From positions 56,000,333 to 56,064,332 of the forward strand of contig OX419756.1 of NCBI GenBank assembly GCA_948567375.1: a stretch of DNA of 64,000 nucleotides, given 5' to 3'. Shown here in pieces: positions 47,530-59,283 of the stretch. A program made the translations under genes and the position numbers. The notes beneath the pieces were generated by a model. It was not told where the DNA came from, made no database searches, and saw nothing but the letters and a program-made list of their open reading frames with translations. This DNA is from Lunularia cruciata. Its lineage: Eukaryota; Streptophyta; Marchantiopsida; Lunulariales; Lunulariaceae. Numbering within the stretch: position 1 is the stretch's first letter; each line of letters opens with the position of its first letter.

Positions 47530-49708
47530 CGTGGTACTAAGTTTTGTGGAATATTCTTTTGTTCAATTTTACTCTATTCTTATACCATTAAAAGCTATAA
47601 CTATAAATGAAAATTTTCAAACCCAAATTCCATTCAGGTTGACAATGGTAGGGTGTGCATTAGGAGAAATTAGAGAAAGAATGGTCAGTCCAAATACAAA
47701 GTGTACAACCATGAATTTGAAAGGAGTGCTCTACCAAAACACAAAATAATGTGTTTACTAGGTGCACTAAATAATGTGTTTACAAGGTATACAAACCATA
47801 AAAATTTCATGGCAAGTGACTCATGTTAGCTCAAAGTTCATTCATTGGATTCCCCAAAGAATTGCTTCAATTGGCTCTCACATGACAAAGAGAAGAAGTA
47901 TAGCTATTGGAATGCAAAGAAATCATTGTGGAAGTGTATTAAGTGCACAAGCCATGAGGGTTGGAGAATACCTTCTATTCTATTCTGTCCTTTTTCCAAG
48001 TTTGCAGAACTATGAACTTAAATTGAAGTTAGTTGATAAAAACTTGTTCAACTTGGTGATGTGAATACTCATTGATAAAGATTTTCTGGAGGTATAAAAT
48101 TTGAGGATAAAGTCTTCAATTTTTTAGTAAGGTTTGGAGCCTTCACTAGTTTGTTACTAGTGTTTTTCTTATATGTCAACTCATTAATCTGTGTGAGAAA
48201 TGATGATTGGCCTTTAAGAAGAAGGGAGAGTGAGTTTTAGGAGCACCTTATCTTATATTTTATTTGGAATTTATTGCCAAGAAATTTTTTGAATAAAGTC
48301 TCCTTATTTAATGATATTATAGTAAAAAAGAATTTCTGTAAGAGTAGCTCATCTCTCTTAAAAGAGTAAAGAAGTGATAAAACTTGAGTACTTAAATAAT
48401 TTAGAGAGTTTTTAAATAGATTGCTAATTGTCATATTAGATTCTAAGTTGAGAAGACAAGAAGATGTGATAGTATGAGAATTTACTATGATAAGAAGAAT
48501 TTTGCATATAAATTATCATAAAAGAGACTCCAAAAAGTACATAAGAATCTTACATGGGATTGAGTATGCTAGTAGAGGTTTTGGAGCCTCCTTGAATTGA
48601 GAGGTTTCCAAGAACCTTCTTAAGAATGTAGTAACTTAGCTGAGACATTAACTTGGTTGAGAAGTTAAACTGGTTGGGAAGTTAAATACTAGCTTGGCTA
48701 GGGAAAATGGCAATACTATAATTGATCCACCTTGACTTCCATGGAGCAACATTTTGGTTTCTTTATTAATTTATTAATTCTAGTACATAGCATGGGACAA
48801 GGTGGTAACAAAGATAAACAAATGGATTTAGTTTTTAGACTAAATTTTTCACTCATAAAGTGAACAATTTCTTCATACAACAACTACAATCAAGTTCCAT
48901 GAGTTGGTGGCCCAATTTTTGTTTTGCCCAATAGGATTTAATGACGACTTATTATTCTACAAAGATCAACACTACAACCAACCCTAAGAACACAAAAAAG
49001 CATTGACTATGAAGATATTTCATAACAAATTGTATCTCTACAAAGTTATGCTGGCATGTGGTTGCTTTGTTACAAAGATTAGAGAAAACAAAGTCTTGTT
49101 AATATGAACTTCCAAGGTCAGTTAACGTGACATTAAATTTTATGCCAACAAAAAATTTATGCCTCCCACATGAATGCACTATCAAAGAAGTACTTCCAAT
49201 TGTTCAATACCAAGCAATATGCATTTGTGGCTTGACCTTGATTGCTCATTAACCGCTATGATGGATGAAGGATAGACTAGTTTTGACAAGGAGTATAAAC
49301 TCAAGGTCTTGCACCATGAGAAAACTTTCTACTTTTAATCTTTTTGTGATCAAAGTTTTGTTGCACTATAAGAAATCATTGCCACTACCAACAAGACTCA
49401 CCTTTTCACCACCAAAAATAAAACTTAAGAGAATTTTGATGATAAAGTAGTTTTGTGAATCAAAATAATTCAGCAATGGTGAGACAAATTGCTAAGGATG
49501 GAAACTAGAAGCTATTGGTAGTTCTAGTAAGCAAACCTTATAGATTTTCAAACAAGGTTTGTACTACAAGTTGGATGATCCAAGAGTCAAATGTTAAAAT
49601 TCTTGCTTTGGGAATGGAGTCTATCGGACATCTCCTTGCTAGAGAGATTTTTTATAACCTTGATATGAGTCGTAAGAGGCTGAGTGCAAGTCCGACAATG
49701 TGGACAAA
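47530..49708 (+). repeat. LTR-B, left part
   Basis: Mostly decayed sequence; short frames at 47,774-48,064 (96 codons), 49,265-49,450 and 49,515-49,733 have no recognised domain. The last would read into the sequence at 59,284 without the intervening element. Confidence 0.55.
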
Positions 49709-50115
49709 TGTAAAAGACCAAGGAGAGCAATAGGAGGATGGAAAACTAGAGTGTAAATATCACATTGAGACTCTCAAGTGAAGGAAATTCCTAATTCTTG
49801 GCTTGGATGTTTATATATTGTGGATACAAGATTCCCAAGGAGCTTCCAAGGAAGGTTCCAAGAGAGCAATCACCTTACTTGGAGTGCAAGCTAAGCTAGC
49901 AATTAGCTTGGTTTACAAGTTACTCTATCCTTAGAAAGTTCCTAGAAGCTTCTCACCAAGAAGCTTCATGTGTGCTTCAAGAATATTCTACCCACAAGCT
50001 TTTCTTGGTGCTTCTAGCACATTTTTAGGCTAGTTCTACTTTGTTTTTCTATATTTAGCTTAGACTACTAACTCATTAGCTTTTACTAATTTTTTGTTAA
50101 CTCCATATTATTATA
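49709..50115 (-). repeat. 3' LTR of chromovirus, 407 bp
   Basis: It aligns with 59,008-59,283 at both ends; the right-hand copy lacks an internal segment of about 130 bp containing repeated GCTAGC/AAGCTT-like phrases (49,855-49,960). Confidence 0.8.
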
Positions 50116-50144
50116 TGTTTCCTTGCTGCTAATTGGTGATGTCC

Positions 50145-50441
50145 TTATTTCCATGGAATCTTCAAACTCCTATAGGGTTGTCTATGCATTGTGGATATGA
50201 GAAAGAGACTCCCATGTGGCATCATGAAGGGGATACCTTTTCCAAAGGATCTTATATCAATGTATTGTTGGCAGGCATGTTGGATGTCACGACGTGCAAG
50301 TATACAATCAACTTCATATTTCTCATGATTGTTGACATGGATGGGGAAGGAGGAGGGAGTTGGACACAAGTGCAAGAGGCAGATGGGTTCAAAACAAGAT
50401 GGGCTTATCTTTGAAACATGAAAGATAGGATGGATCTTCAT
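50145..50441 (-). pseudogene. Chromodomain at the integrase C-terminus
   Basis: A 98-codon stretch on the minus strand opens with KIHPIFHVSKI, the usual lead-in, and continues with YEVDCILARRDI; the following part of the chromodomain is out of frame but recognisable as a run ending in GKG and P-rich sequence where the fold has W-K-G-Y/W-E-P residues. In this lineage the domain steers integration towards particular chromatin marks. Its presence fixes the element as a chromovirus. Confidence 0.8.
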
Positions 50442-50954
50442 ATGACCAAGGAGAGCAAGTTAGTAGGCAATGAGAAATGATTTGAGTAATCTCAAATGTA
50501 CCTATCCAATTGGGAGCAAGTTTATAGACTTAGCTATGAGTGGAAGGTTACTGAAAAAAAGCATGAACTTATCACCTAGTCAAAAGGTGAGATCATGACA
50601 ATGTTTATCAACATATTGCTTTTGTTGGTTTTGAGCAACAAGAAGATTATACTTGGCTTGGTATAGTAATTTTGATAATATGGACAAGAAGGTGGATGTA
50701 CACAGAACCTGAGATGGAAGAGGAGCAAGAAGAGAATCTGGAACAAGTAGATCTTATCTATAATTAAGGAAAAAGGGAGAAAAGCAAGTTCTTGCCTACT
50801 TAAAATATTATAGGCAAACTTGGCATTTGCAAATCAATGTATCCCAATCAATTGTGTTGATCACTGCCAAAGGCACATAACATCTCCTCCATAGTATGGT
50901 TTGCTTGTCTCTTTGTCCATCAATTTGAGGATGATGATTTGTAGATAAAGCAAG
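50442..50954 (-). pseudogene. int: Chromovirus integrase, C-terminal half
   Basis: Just left of the inserted LTR the minus strand reads STNHHPQIDGQ, the conserved core motif preceding the third catalytic residue; the usual TE after DGQ reads RD here, so the Glu is lost. The rest to the chromodomain is decayed. The reading resumes correctly from 55,233 once the insertion and one target-site copy are ignored. Confidence 0.82.
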
Positions 50955-53900
50955 TGTGACAAACCAATGTCAACATAGTAATAATATAATTGGTAAGAAT
51001 AGGTTGTTCTCCCAAGGATATGGGTTAGAAATGACTAAAAATGAAAATAAAGTGTCACAATATCACACATGGTCTATTCTTCCATGTTTAAGCTCTTGGC
51101 TAGAAACCATCCCTAGAAGAGGGTAGAGATATCCACTATGGTGCCCTACAAGAAGAGAAATTAACAACCACTCACAAAAGATCTAATCTAATAAGCTTTT
51201 GATATTGTTGGTTCCTCTCCCACCAAAGGCTTCTTCCTCTTGAAGAGAATCTCCCTCCTTGATGGCTCGTTCCTCTTCATAAGTTCATTTCATCCTGAAG
51301 GTCAATTTTCAAGGAAAAGGTTGGTTTTAAGGCCAAAGGTTCTCTCACCTCCATGCCGTCATTGACTACATGTATCTATTCCCAGAAAATGTAATCCCAA
51401 CAAAATTCAAAGTTGATAGTCTACTTGGATTTTCTTTTCCATCATACTCTCAATGCTCCATTGTTCCCAAAAACCTTCCTTGCATTAACTCACTCATTCC
51501 AAATATCAAGGATAACTTCCTTGATCTGTAAGAATTTCCTAAGTGGGTACTTAAGCACTCTTTCCCATTCAATGTCAAGAGTAACTTCCTTGATTCAGAG
51601 TGAATTTCCTTAGCAAGTAATTAAATACACACTCCTATTACAAAATTCCTCATCTCTACTCAACCAAGTGTACAACCAAACATGTAAGCAAAGCAATTCA
51701 ATACAAAGACTTTGAGAAATATTTAGGCTGAATAGTTTGGTTACAAAAGAAGAGTGACAATAGCTCTCTTGGATTGCAACTAGTATATACAATTTCCTAA
51801 CTCTTTGATGAAGATGATTAGCATCTAAGAGTTTTCTAACTCTTCTAATTACACCTACTTTGCTTATCATTGATACTACCTACTAATCTTATCTTAATTA
51901 AGAAGTGATTGCACAATTGCCACCAATCACAACTACTAGTTGTTGTTTACTCTATGTATAATTACATTCCTCAAATGTATGGCTAAAAAATTCATGTTGT
52001 CATAAATTATGTCAGGCCAAAGCCCTTCCAAGTCAAAGACCTTCCCAGGCTAAAGATGATTACTAGGTTGAAAGTGCATTCTATATTTAACAGATTTCTA
52101 CCTATTTCCTTTTGGCTAGGATCTCCTTGTCCTAAAATCTACTACAAGGAACTACTTTTGCCCTTATGAACCTTAATTAGAAAATCTACATAATCCCATT
52201 ACTTTGCAATCTCCTTCAGCAATGCCTTTATGGATTCCTTGAACTTCTTCAAGATGTGTTCAAGTAGCTTATTGGCTAGTTGCTATAGGCACTTGTTAGT
52301 GTATACCTTCACTATGAGAGCATGCATTTGGGATCTAGAATCATAAGCCTTCAATTTATCCAAGGAAGCATCCATTACCTCTGCAATTTCTTCAAGATCA
52401 TCATGTGTTGTCTTCATCCTTGCTAAAATCACAATCTTTTGCAGGTTGAATTGGGTCTGACTCTCTTTCATCTCAACCAAGATCCTTCCTTGAATAGCTG
52501 CTTGATCTTTCTCATATTCCTCCTCGTTCTCCTTGATGTTCTCTATGAGCTTCTTCACCTGCACATTGGCAACCCATAACTCCTTTGAATGAAAACTTAT
52601 GCTACATTGAGGGCTAATTTCAGCTTCTCTACTTCTTCCTTCAATGCATCAACTTCTTTTGCTATAACTTTCATTGTTTCCTCAAGCTGGGTTTGTTGAT
52701 ATGCTTCTTTGTCCTTAGAATTGACTGATTCTTGCCTCATCATCCTCTCTTCTTGGATCTTTTCTCTAGAACACCTCCTCCTTCATGAAGTTTGGTCACC
52801 TCTTACACCAAATCATTCCTTTGTTTACTCATGTTTAAATGTTGTGTACAAGCCACTACATCTTGAACAAATTCATCTTCTCTTGCATTACTTCTTATAC
52901 GACTTGATGAAGATGGTTGATGAGCAAGATATAATCCATAATAGCTTCATAGGATTCTGCATATGTAGGGAGGAGCTACTCCATCAACTCTAGAGCCAAA
53001 CAAACCTTGTACACTACTAATTGGGAGGGAGCACTACCACGACTAGCCTAGTGTCCCTTTTGCTTGAGCATGCACTCCTTACCATTTTGAATGAAGCTAA
53101 AGGTCCTCCTTTTTTTATGTCAACAAAGGTAATGTGTTCCTTCTGCTCAAAAACCTTTTCTATTATTGTTGGTTCCTCCATCTTGGGCAAACCTTTATTT
53201 TGATTTTTGTTTTTAGCCTGAAGTCCACCTTTGGCTTATGTCCTTCCTTGTCTTGGTAGGAGCTTGCATCTTACACCTTGAGTATTTCTTCTACACAAAG
53301 GACTCCTTTTTCTCTTAGTTCTACTCCTCCTACGAGTGGGAATAGAAGAGATCTCATTATCCCAAACCCTTTGCCACATTCTTCTTGGGACTAGAAGGCC
53401 TAGCTTCTCCATCATACCTTCATGGAGTGGGATTCTTTTCTTCCTCCTAAAATTTCTCCTTCATTTTTGGAGGTTGGGCCAAGGTTGATTGTAATTCTCT
53501 ACCCCACTTTTGTCGGAAGAACTCACAATCTTGGTGAACTATTGTTTGCTAGCCAACGGGCAAGATTTAGTTGAGCTCTAGTGTTGCCTTTGTCTTGAAC
53601 TTCTTCATCTTCTTCTTCCTCTACAAGGATCCTCCTTGTCTTCTTACTAGCTTTACCTTTGGCTTGGAAGGAATCATCGGTCATTTTCTAATTATTGGCT
53701 CTATGGTCATCTTATGTTGCCTCTACTTCTTGAAGAACAAAGTATTGTAGTCTTCTTTCACCTCCACATATTTCTCTATACGGGAAACTTTTGCATCCAC
53801 TTCAACATAATTCCACACCATTAGTGCTCTTCCTTTGGGCCCATCAAAATGTCCTACAGGGATACATGGATACTTCTTGTGGTCAAGATACTTCTTCTTC

Positions 53901-55232
53901 TCCTCTAGGGTTAGTAAACCCATCCCTAAGTAGAAATGGACAACAAAAAGAGACACCAAAGTCACTCCTCCTTTCTTTTTCATAGTTCACACAAGATCTC
54001 TTGCTCTCACCCAAAACATTGGTACCCAATTGATAGGTCGTCCTTGGTACAAATACTCAAAGAAGATTTCCTAACTATAATTCAAGTAAGTTGCTTGTTT
54101 GGACCTGAACAATTTCATGACTAAATCTACCAATATCCTCTTCACAAGATCTTTGATACCCAGAATAGACAAACCATTCTTGGTCTTACTATCTCTAAAT
54201 GTGACCTTGAACTTGGCTTTGATAGTCAAGTTATGGTGAGTCCAAGTGCTATCTAGAGTAATGATGTTTGGGGTTGATAGGTCACAACACTCTCTACCAA
54301 TGCTCTTTGGTTAAGGCAAAGAGAAAACTTCTCAAGTTCCCCATCCTTGGATCACAATTATCTCTAATTTCATGCAGCATTGCATGATCACTGAATCCCA
54401 AACTTCACAACAAGAACTCTAACTTCTTGTTGTGGACTAATTCCTGCATATAGTACAATCTCCACTAAACCAATCATGGGGCCTTGATTATAAATTCAGG
54501 CATCCTTCTCATCCTCCTTGGCTCTTTAGGGATAGCTACTTCTTTTCTCTTTAACGCTCTCATCATTCTCACTTTATCTCTTGCTTCCCAATCTTCATTG
54601 CATAGGTACACTCTCTCACAATTTGAATGTCTAAGTGATGAAATTTTTTGTTGGGGGTGAAGAAAGTCTTAATAGGTCTTGGTCTGGTTAACTTTGAAAA
54701 AAGTAAAAGGGATCTAAGTCCCAAATGGATATTTAAGGCAATAGCCAAACTGTTATAAGGTTCTAGTAAGCATGCCCTTTGGTGAGCAATCATTGCTTGC
54801 ACATGTGAGTGGTAGGTACAATCAAACAGTCATCAATTGTAGTTCTTGGTTTGTTGGTGCTATATTTACTCATGAAATCTTAGGCCAAAGGACTTCTAGG
54901 AAGAATGGATTTCTAGCTGAAGGTCATCCCAAGGCAAAGGTCTCTTTTGAGGAGAAAGATCTCTCAAGACAAAGGGTTTCCTTGTTAGGTTTTCTTGTTT
55001 GATAGTCTTCTTTATCATGCTCTTTATCTATATCTATTGTTGTTGGTTCTAATGAAGCACATTCCTTCTACATCATCTTTCCTCTTGAAGGTGCAGTTCT
55101 CCTTGAAGTGGAAGGTAATCAATTGTAAGCCTCTCATCTTCCCTACTAATTGGCTATTTCTACAATCTTCATGGTTGAGATTCACAAGTTGAAAGAAAAA
55201 AGTGCACTTTAGAAAGAGGTGAGGCATCACTA
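50955..55232 (-). mobile_element. Giant solo LTR (LTR-A) inside chromovirus integrase, 4,278 bp
   Basis: The plus-strand left end is TGTGACAAACC at 50,955; the right end is near 55,232. CAAG lies directly outside both ends (50,951-50,954 and 55,233-55,236), extended to 5 bp as GCAAG and ACAAG with one mismatch. In minus orientation the start (TAGTGATGCCTCAC) matches the start at 16,167 and the rest follows 16,167-20,463 in order. No gag or pol is inside, so it is a solo LTR; its length is within 20 bp of the copy at 16,167-20,463. Confidence 0.88.
52283..54480 (-). pseudogene. LTR-A-encoded protein remnant, minus-strand copy
   Basis: From the right: 54,480-54,200 aligns with 17,080-17,350; then a segment with RPINW (about 54,030); the open stretch 53,723-53,983 contains VVHFYLGMGLLTLEEKKKY; a Lys/Arg-rich linker (53,720-53,200) follows; and 52,283-52,564 is an open coiled-coil stretch (EEYEKDQAAIQGRILVEMKE). 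The order is the same as in the plus-strand copy and in frames A and B of 22,510-26,287. Stops break it at several points. Function unknown. Confidence 0.6.
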
Positions 55233-55720
55233 CAAGCTTGGTACCAAGGAGTTTAAAAAGTACTTACTAAAATTAACAAGTAAAGTGAGGATCTCAATCA
55301 GAGACAAGAAGCATTAGCATCCCATGGTGCTCAAAGATGATGTCAAAGTAGATATAAGCCAATGCTGGAGCATCAATTTTATCCATGGTAGGTGCCAAAT
55401 GAATCTGCTTGCTAAGCTTATCAAAAAACACTATGGTGAGGTCTAAGCTTACATGTTCTCAATTGGTAGTGGTTGAAGGAGTCCTCTTGGCTTTTGGTTA
55501 TTGGCTTTATTGCATTCACATCTCTTATAATACCAAACAAACTCTTGAACCTCTTTTGCCATGTTGGACCACCTCCACTGATTTTGTAGGGTAAACCAAG
55601 TCTCGTCTACACCCATGTGACCAATGATTGGTAGTAAGTCATGGGCTTCTTGAAGCTACATAAGTTGTAGATCTCCCTTGGCTAGAACATAAATCTGGTT
55701 CTCACAAAATAGAAGGCCTT
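55233..55720 (-). pseudogene. int: Chromovirus integrase, N-terminal half
   Basis: The minus strand shows the zinc-domain end (GHMGVDETW, then WYYKRCECNKA) and core start (FFDKLSKQIHLAP, with Asp), then VSDXDPHFTC, where the second Asp is kept, and LFKLLGTKL directly at the insertion point. It is broken by stops at about 55,330 and 55,448. Confidence 0.82.
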
Positions 55721-55859
55721 TCTTAAAGGAAAAATAGTTGTATTCTTTGTCATGTGTTGCAAGAATCTTGTACCAATTGAAATAAACTGAAAGAAACGGT
55801 CTTGTTATAAAGTGGTCCTAAACTTGATTTGGACTTTGGAGTCAACTTACACTATCATA

Positions 55860-57000
55860 ATTAATAATATTATGAGAGATTCATGAAGAGTCTTCAAATG
55901 AGGTCATTGTGATAGGGCATTGAGGATGACATGGAACTTGCTAAGTTGTACTCAAGCTTGATATAAAAAACTATAGTTATTCCTCTCATCATTGGTGTTG
56001 AGTCTTCATGTGTTTGGAATGCAAGGACTATAATAAAGGTTTGTGATCGGTTTGCATGATCATTTATTTCCCAAGAGATAATATCTCCATACCTTTGTGG
56101 CATATACTATCTTTAGTTGTTCTTGATCTTGAGTAGAATAGTTTCATTTTGTGGTGTTTAGTTGGCAAGACACAATGGCAATGAGATGTGATCTATTTGG
56201 AAATTTCTATTGCAACATAGCTCCAATGGCAAAGTTAGAAGCATCAAAATCAATCACACAAAGTAGTGGAGTATCATATGGTTGGAAGCTAGATCTTGAA
56301 GACACCATATGCTTCAGTTTCTTGAATGCTTCTTTGTGCTTGGTGGCTCACTGAAAGCTTGATATCTTCTTTAAGAGATTGGTCAAGGTGTGGCTACATG
56401 AGCATAGTAGTGGATAACCATCAATAAAAGCTTGCAAATCTATTAAATGATTTTCATGGTATCCATAGGAATAGGCAAATTGGTGATGGCCTTGATTTTC
56501 TCCTCTTCCATCCTCTCCTTTGATGAGACCTTATGACCCAGGAAGTTAACTCCTTTCTGCCAAAAAGTACACTTTAACTTCTTGCAATAAAACTTCCATT
56601 AGCATAATCATCTTAGGACTTCTCGTATGTGATTCTTGTGTTCTACCTTTGGCTTACTAGGGAATAAAATATCATCCAAGAACATCATCACATATTGATC
56701 TTATAGCCCATCCAACACCCAATGCATTTAATCCATGAAAACCATCAAAGCATTAGTGAGCCCAAAAGGAAAAATTCTCCACTAAAAATGCCCATACTTT
56801 GTGCAAAAGGTATTCTTTTGAACATTCTCCCTATCAATGAGAATCTACCAATAGTAGATCCAACTATTGTGCTCTACTCAATTGATCCAACAAGTTATCA
56901 ATTTGAGGCAAGGCATATGCATTATTAATGTTTTTTAATTAAGCTATGATAGTCAATACAAAATCAAAGTCCTCCACCTTTCTTTCATGCAAAGAGTATA
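55860..57000 (-). pseudogene. pol: Chromovirus reverse transcriptase and RNase H
   Basis: Near 56,950 the minus strand reads GGGL then CIDYHSLIKK (RT fingers) and ALPQIDNLLDQLSRAQ; FGLTNALMVFMD precedes active site MMFLDDILFPS (about 56,670), then KLKCTFWQKGVNFLGHKVSS. RNase H includes FDASNFAIGAMLQ (about 56,240) and YSTQDQEQLKIVYATKVWRYYLLG. Deletions and frameshifts separate these blocks, and the region between fingers and palm is short. Confidence 0.85.
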
Positions 57001-57369
57001 GATGCTCCTTAAGAAAATGTACTATGTTATTTGAAATCCTTCTCCAACAACCCAATCAATGTTATTCAAAACTCTTTTAACTCAATCAATGAGAGCCTAC
57101 AGATTGCTCTACTCACAAGAGTACTATTTGGCAATAACTCAATCTTGAAGGGCATACCTTGATTAGAAGGTAATCCTTTTGGAAGATCATTTAGAAACAC
57201 ATTTGAAAACTCTTGCACTATCTGATCAACCATTGGTTGTCAAAAAAATTACAGTCATCAGATTCTCCTTGTGCACTTGGCCTAACCTACACAATAAAAG
57301 TAGGAATACTTTTTCCAAAGCTTACTTTATAGTTGCTATATTGACAAACTTCCAAACTTGGGACTAACT

Positions 57370-57780
57370 AGTCTTAAATGTCTTACTCAAAGGTGCTAGA
57401 CAATCTAATTGGTAATTCATACCATGGTGTTGTAATTGAATTTTTCATTGAGTCCAATCAAATTGAACCTTACAATGTTCAAGAAAATGTAGACCTAGAA
57501 TGACATCATAGTGCGGAGCTACCACAAACCTCATACACTATAAATACTCCTTCATAATCTAAATGTAACAAGATGTGAGGTACAATGTGCAGAACGCTTT
57601 ACACCAGCGGTCATCATCAATCTTCTACCATATATTGGCTTGATAGGAACATATATTTCTTTTGCTAATTGCATCAACATGAAATTCTCAAAACTCTCAC
57701 AAAAAAACAAATCCTATAGCAATGATCATATATCATACCTTGTAAGTGTATCAAACTTGCATAAGTTGAGCTTTAAATCC
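57370..57780 (-). pseudogene. Chromovirus protease remnant
   Basis: The minus strand near 57,690-57,620 reads SFENFMLMQLAKEIYVP, and near 57,520-57,470 YDVILGLHFLEHCKVQFDW, the conserved C-terminal part of chromoviral proteases. The active-site Asp loop is poorly preserved. Confidence 0.7.
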
Positions 57781-57949
57781 CGTTCAAACAATCAAGTTCC
57801 CAATAAGTGGGCTTGATATCTTCTATTGAGATTATTTTTTTCCTTTATCCTCATGTTCCATCACCTCCATTTGGGTAATGGGTCAAGGTCGTTCATTCCT
57901 AGTTGGACATTTGGTAATGCAATGCAATGCACTATTTGGCAATAATATA

Positions 57950-58420
57950 AGAAACCATCATTTTAATGTAATCTTTTTGTATTTATAATGCCAATTGGTC
58001 TTTGCTAGATGGCATCAATCTCCATTGATACCAACTACTCTAGCCATATGTGGTGTATTTGTAGGTTTTGTGGAGTTCTAGATTGAGATCAAGTTATGGC
58101 AACCAAGGAATCAAAATGCTTAGCCAACTACATGGCTTCTTCCAAGTGTTTGGGCTCTTGCATTGTCACTTCCAATTTGGTGTGCAATTTCAAGCCCCTA
58201 ACTAATTGATCCAAAGCTTCACCTTCTAGTGTCTCAAGAATATGCATTATGGTGTTTTGGAACTAAGTGATATAGTTTCACAAAGAATCAATCTGCTTCA
58301 ACCATGCTAAGCTATCTTGTGCGGCTTGTGTAGTATTTATTGCTTGGGATCTCCCAACTATTGCACTTGAATTCTTTCCATGTCAAGATTAGTGCAACAA
58401 ACTACCATTGAGCTTGCTCC
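57950..58420 (-). pseudogene. gag: Chromovirus gag remnant
   Basis: On the minus strand about 58,350-58,080 reads SQAINTTQAAQDSLAWLKQ, LEGEALDQLVRGLKLHTKLEV and PKHLEEAM, the capsid layout of plant chromoviruses. The stretch from 58,420 to the primer site at 58,990 carries more decayed gag sequence. Confidence 0.7.
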
Positions 58421-58990
58421 ACCCAAAATCACCACCATAGTTTTGCCACTCTATCTAATTGGCTTGAGGCCAAGAAAATCCATCTCCATTCATCTTCAAG
58501 ATTTGTAGCTTCAAAATAACATTTACAATCAAACAAAAAATTTTCTATTTCACTTGGGAAATTCTTGTCTTCAAATATCTATGGCTTTGGAAATTGAATT
58601 CATTCTTCTTCTCAAAATTTTACTCTCTCTACATGCTCTTGTCATTGATTATCTCTCTCTCTTTTGACAATCAAGTAAGGTGCTCAATTTGGTACTAAAT
58701 AACAATGATAACTTTATACGTTGCCACCATGACTACTACTCTATCAAACTACCACTTGCAATTATCTATGTTAATATCTAGGTGCAACATGTTCATTACT
58801 CCCCATAAGTTACAATCAAATGTATCAATGGTTCATTGGACAAGGTGATGATATTCATAAGATTATGCGCAATGCCTTAAATGATGAATTGTATGAAATT
58901 ATACTTTGGTAGTACATAGATAAATAATTAATGGTTTTGGGAAATGGATTTGGTTGTCTATGGGAATGGGATGGATTCCATCCATCATAT

Positions 58991-59006
58991 TCTTGCTCTA
59001 ATACAA
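58991..59006 (-). other. Primer-binding site, initiator-Met type
   Basis: The minus strand just inside the LTR reads TTGTATTAGAGCAAGA, matching the plant tRNA-iMet primer site TGGTATCAGAGC except for two changes. Confidence 0.8.
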
Positions 59007-59007
59007 A

Positions 59008-59283
59008 TGTAAAAGACCAAGGAGAGAAGTAAGAGAATGGACCAGAGTGGTATATCACATTGGGATTCTCAAGTGAGGGAAACTCCAAATGCCTAGCTTG
59101 AGCTTGGCTTGGGTATTTTTAGGTAACATGGGTATAAGACTCCCAAGGAGCTTCCAAAATATTCTACCCACAAGCTTTCTTGATGCTTCTAGCACATTTT
59201 TAGGCTAGTTCTACTTCTTTTTGCTATATTTAGCTTAGACTCCTAGCTTCCAATAACTCATCTACTAACTCTATAGTATTGCA
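59008..59283 (-). repeat. 5' LTR of chromovirus, 276 bp (internally deleted)
   Basis: Plus-strand ends are TGTAAAAGACC (59,008) and TATTGCA (59,283). It is shorter than the 407-bp partner because an internal segment is missing. Confidence 0.78.

Larger units (their letters stand above)
49709..59283 (-). mobile_element. Chromovirus (Ty3/gypsy with chromodomain), interrupted
   Basis: In minus orientation: 5' LTR 59,283-59,008, iMet-type primer site, gag, protease, RT, RNase H, integrase, chromodomain, 3' LTR 50,115-49,709. Both LTRs start (plus-strand view) at TGTAAAAGACCAAGGAGAG. A 4.28-kb solo LTR of another family splits integrase. Flanking 5-mers ACAAA (left) and ATAGA (right) differ by two transitions and could be a decayed duplication. 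The element is dead: stops and frameshifts throughout. Confidence 0.85.
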
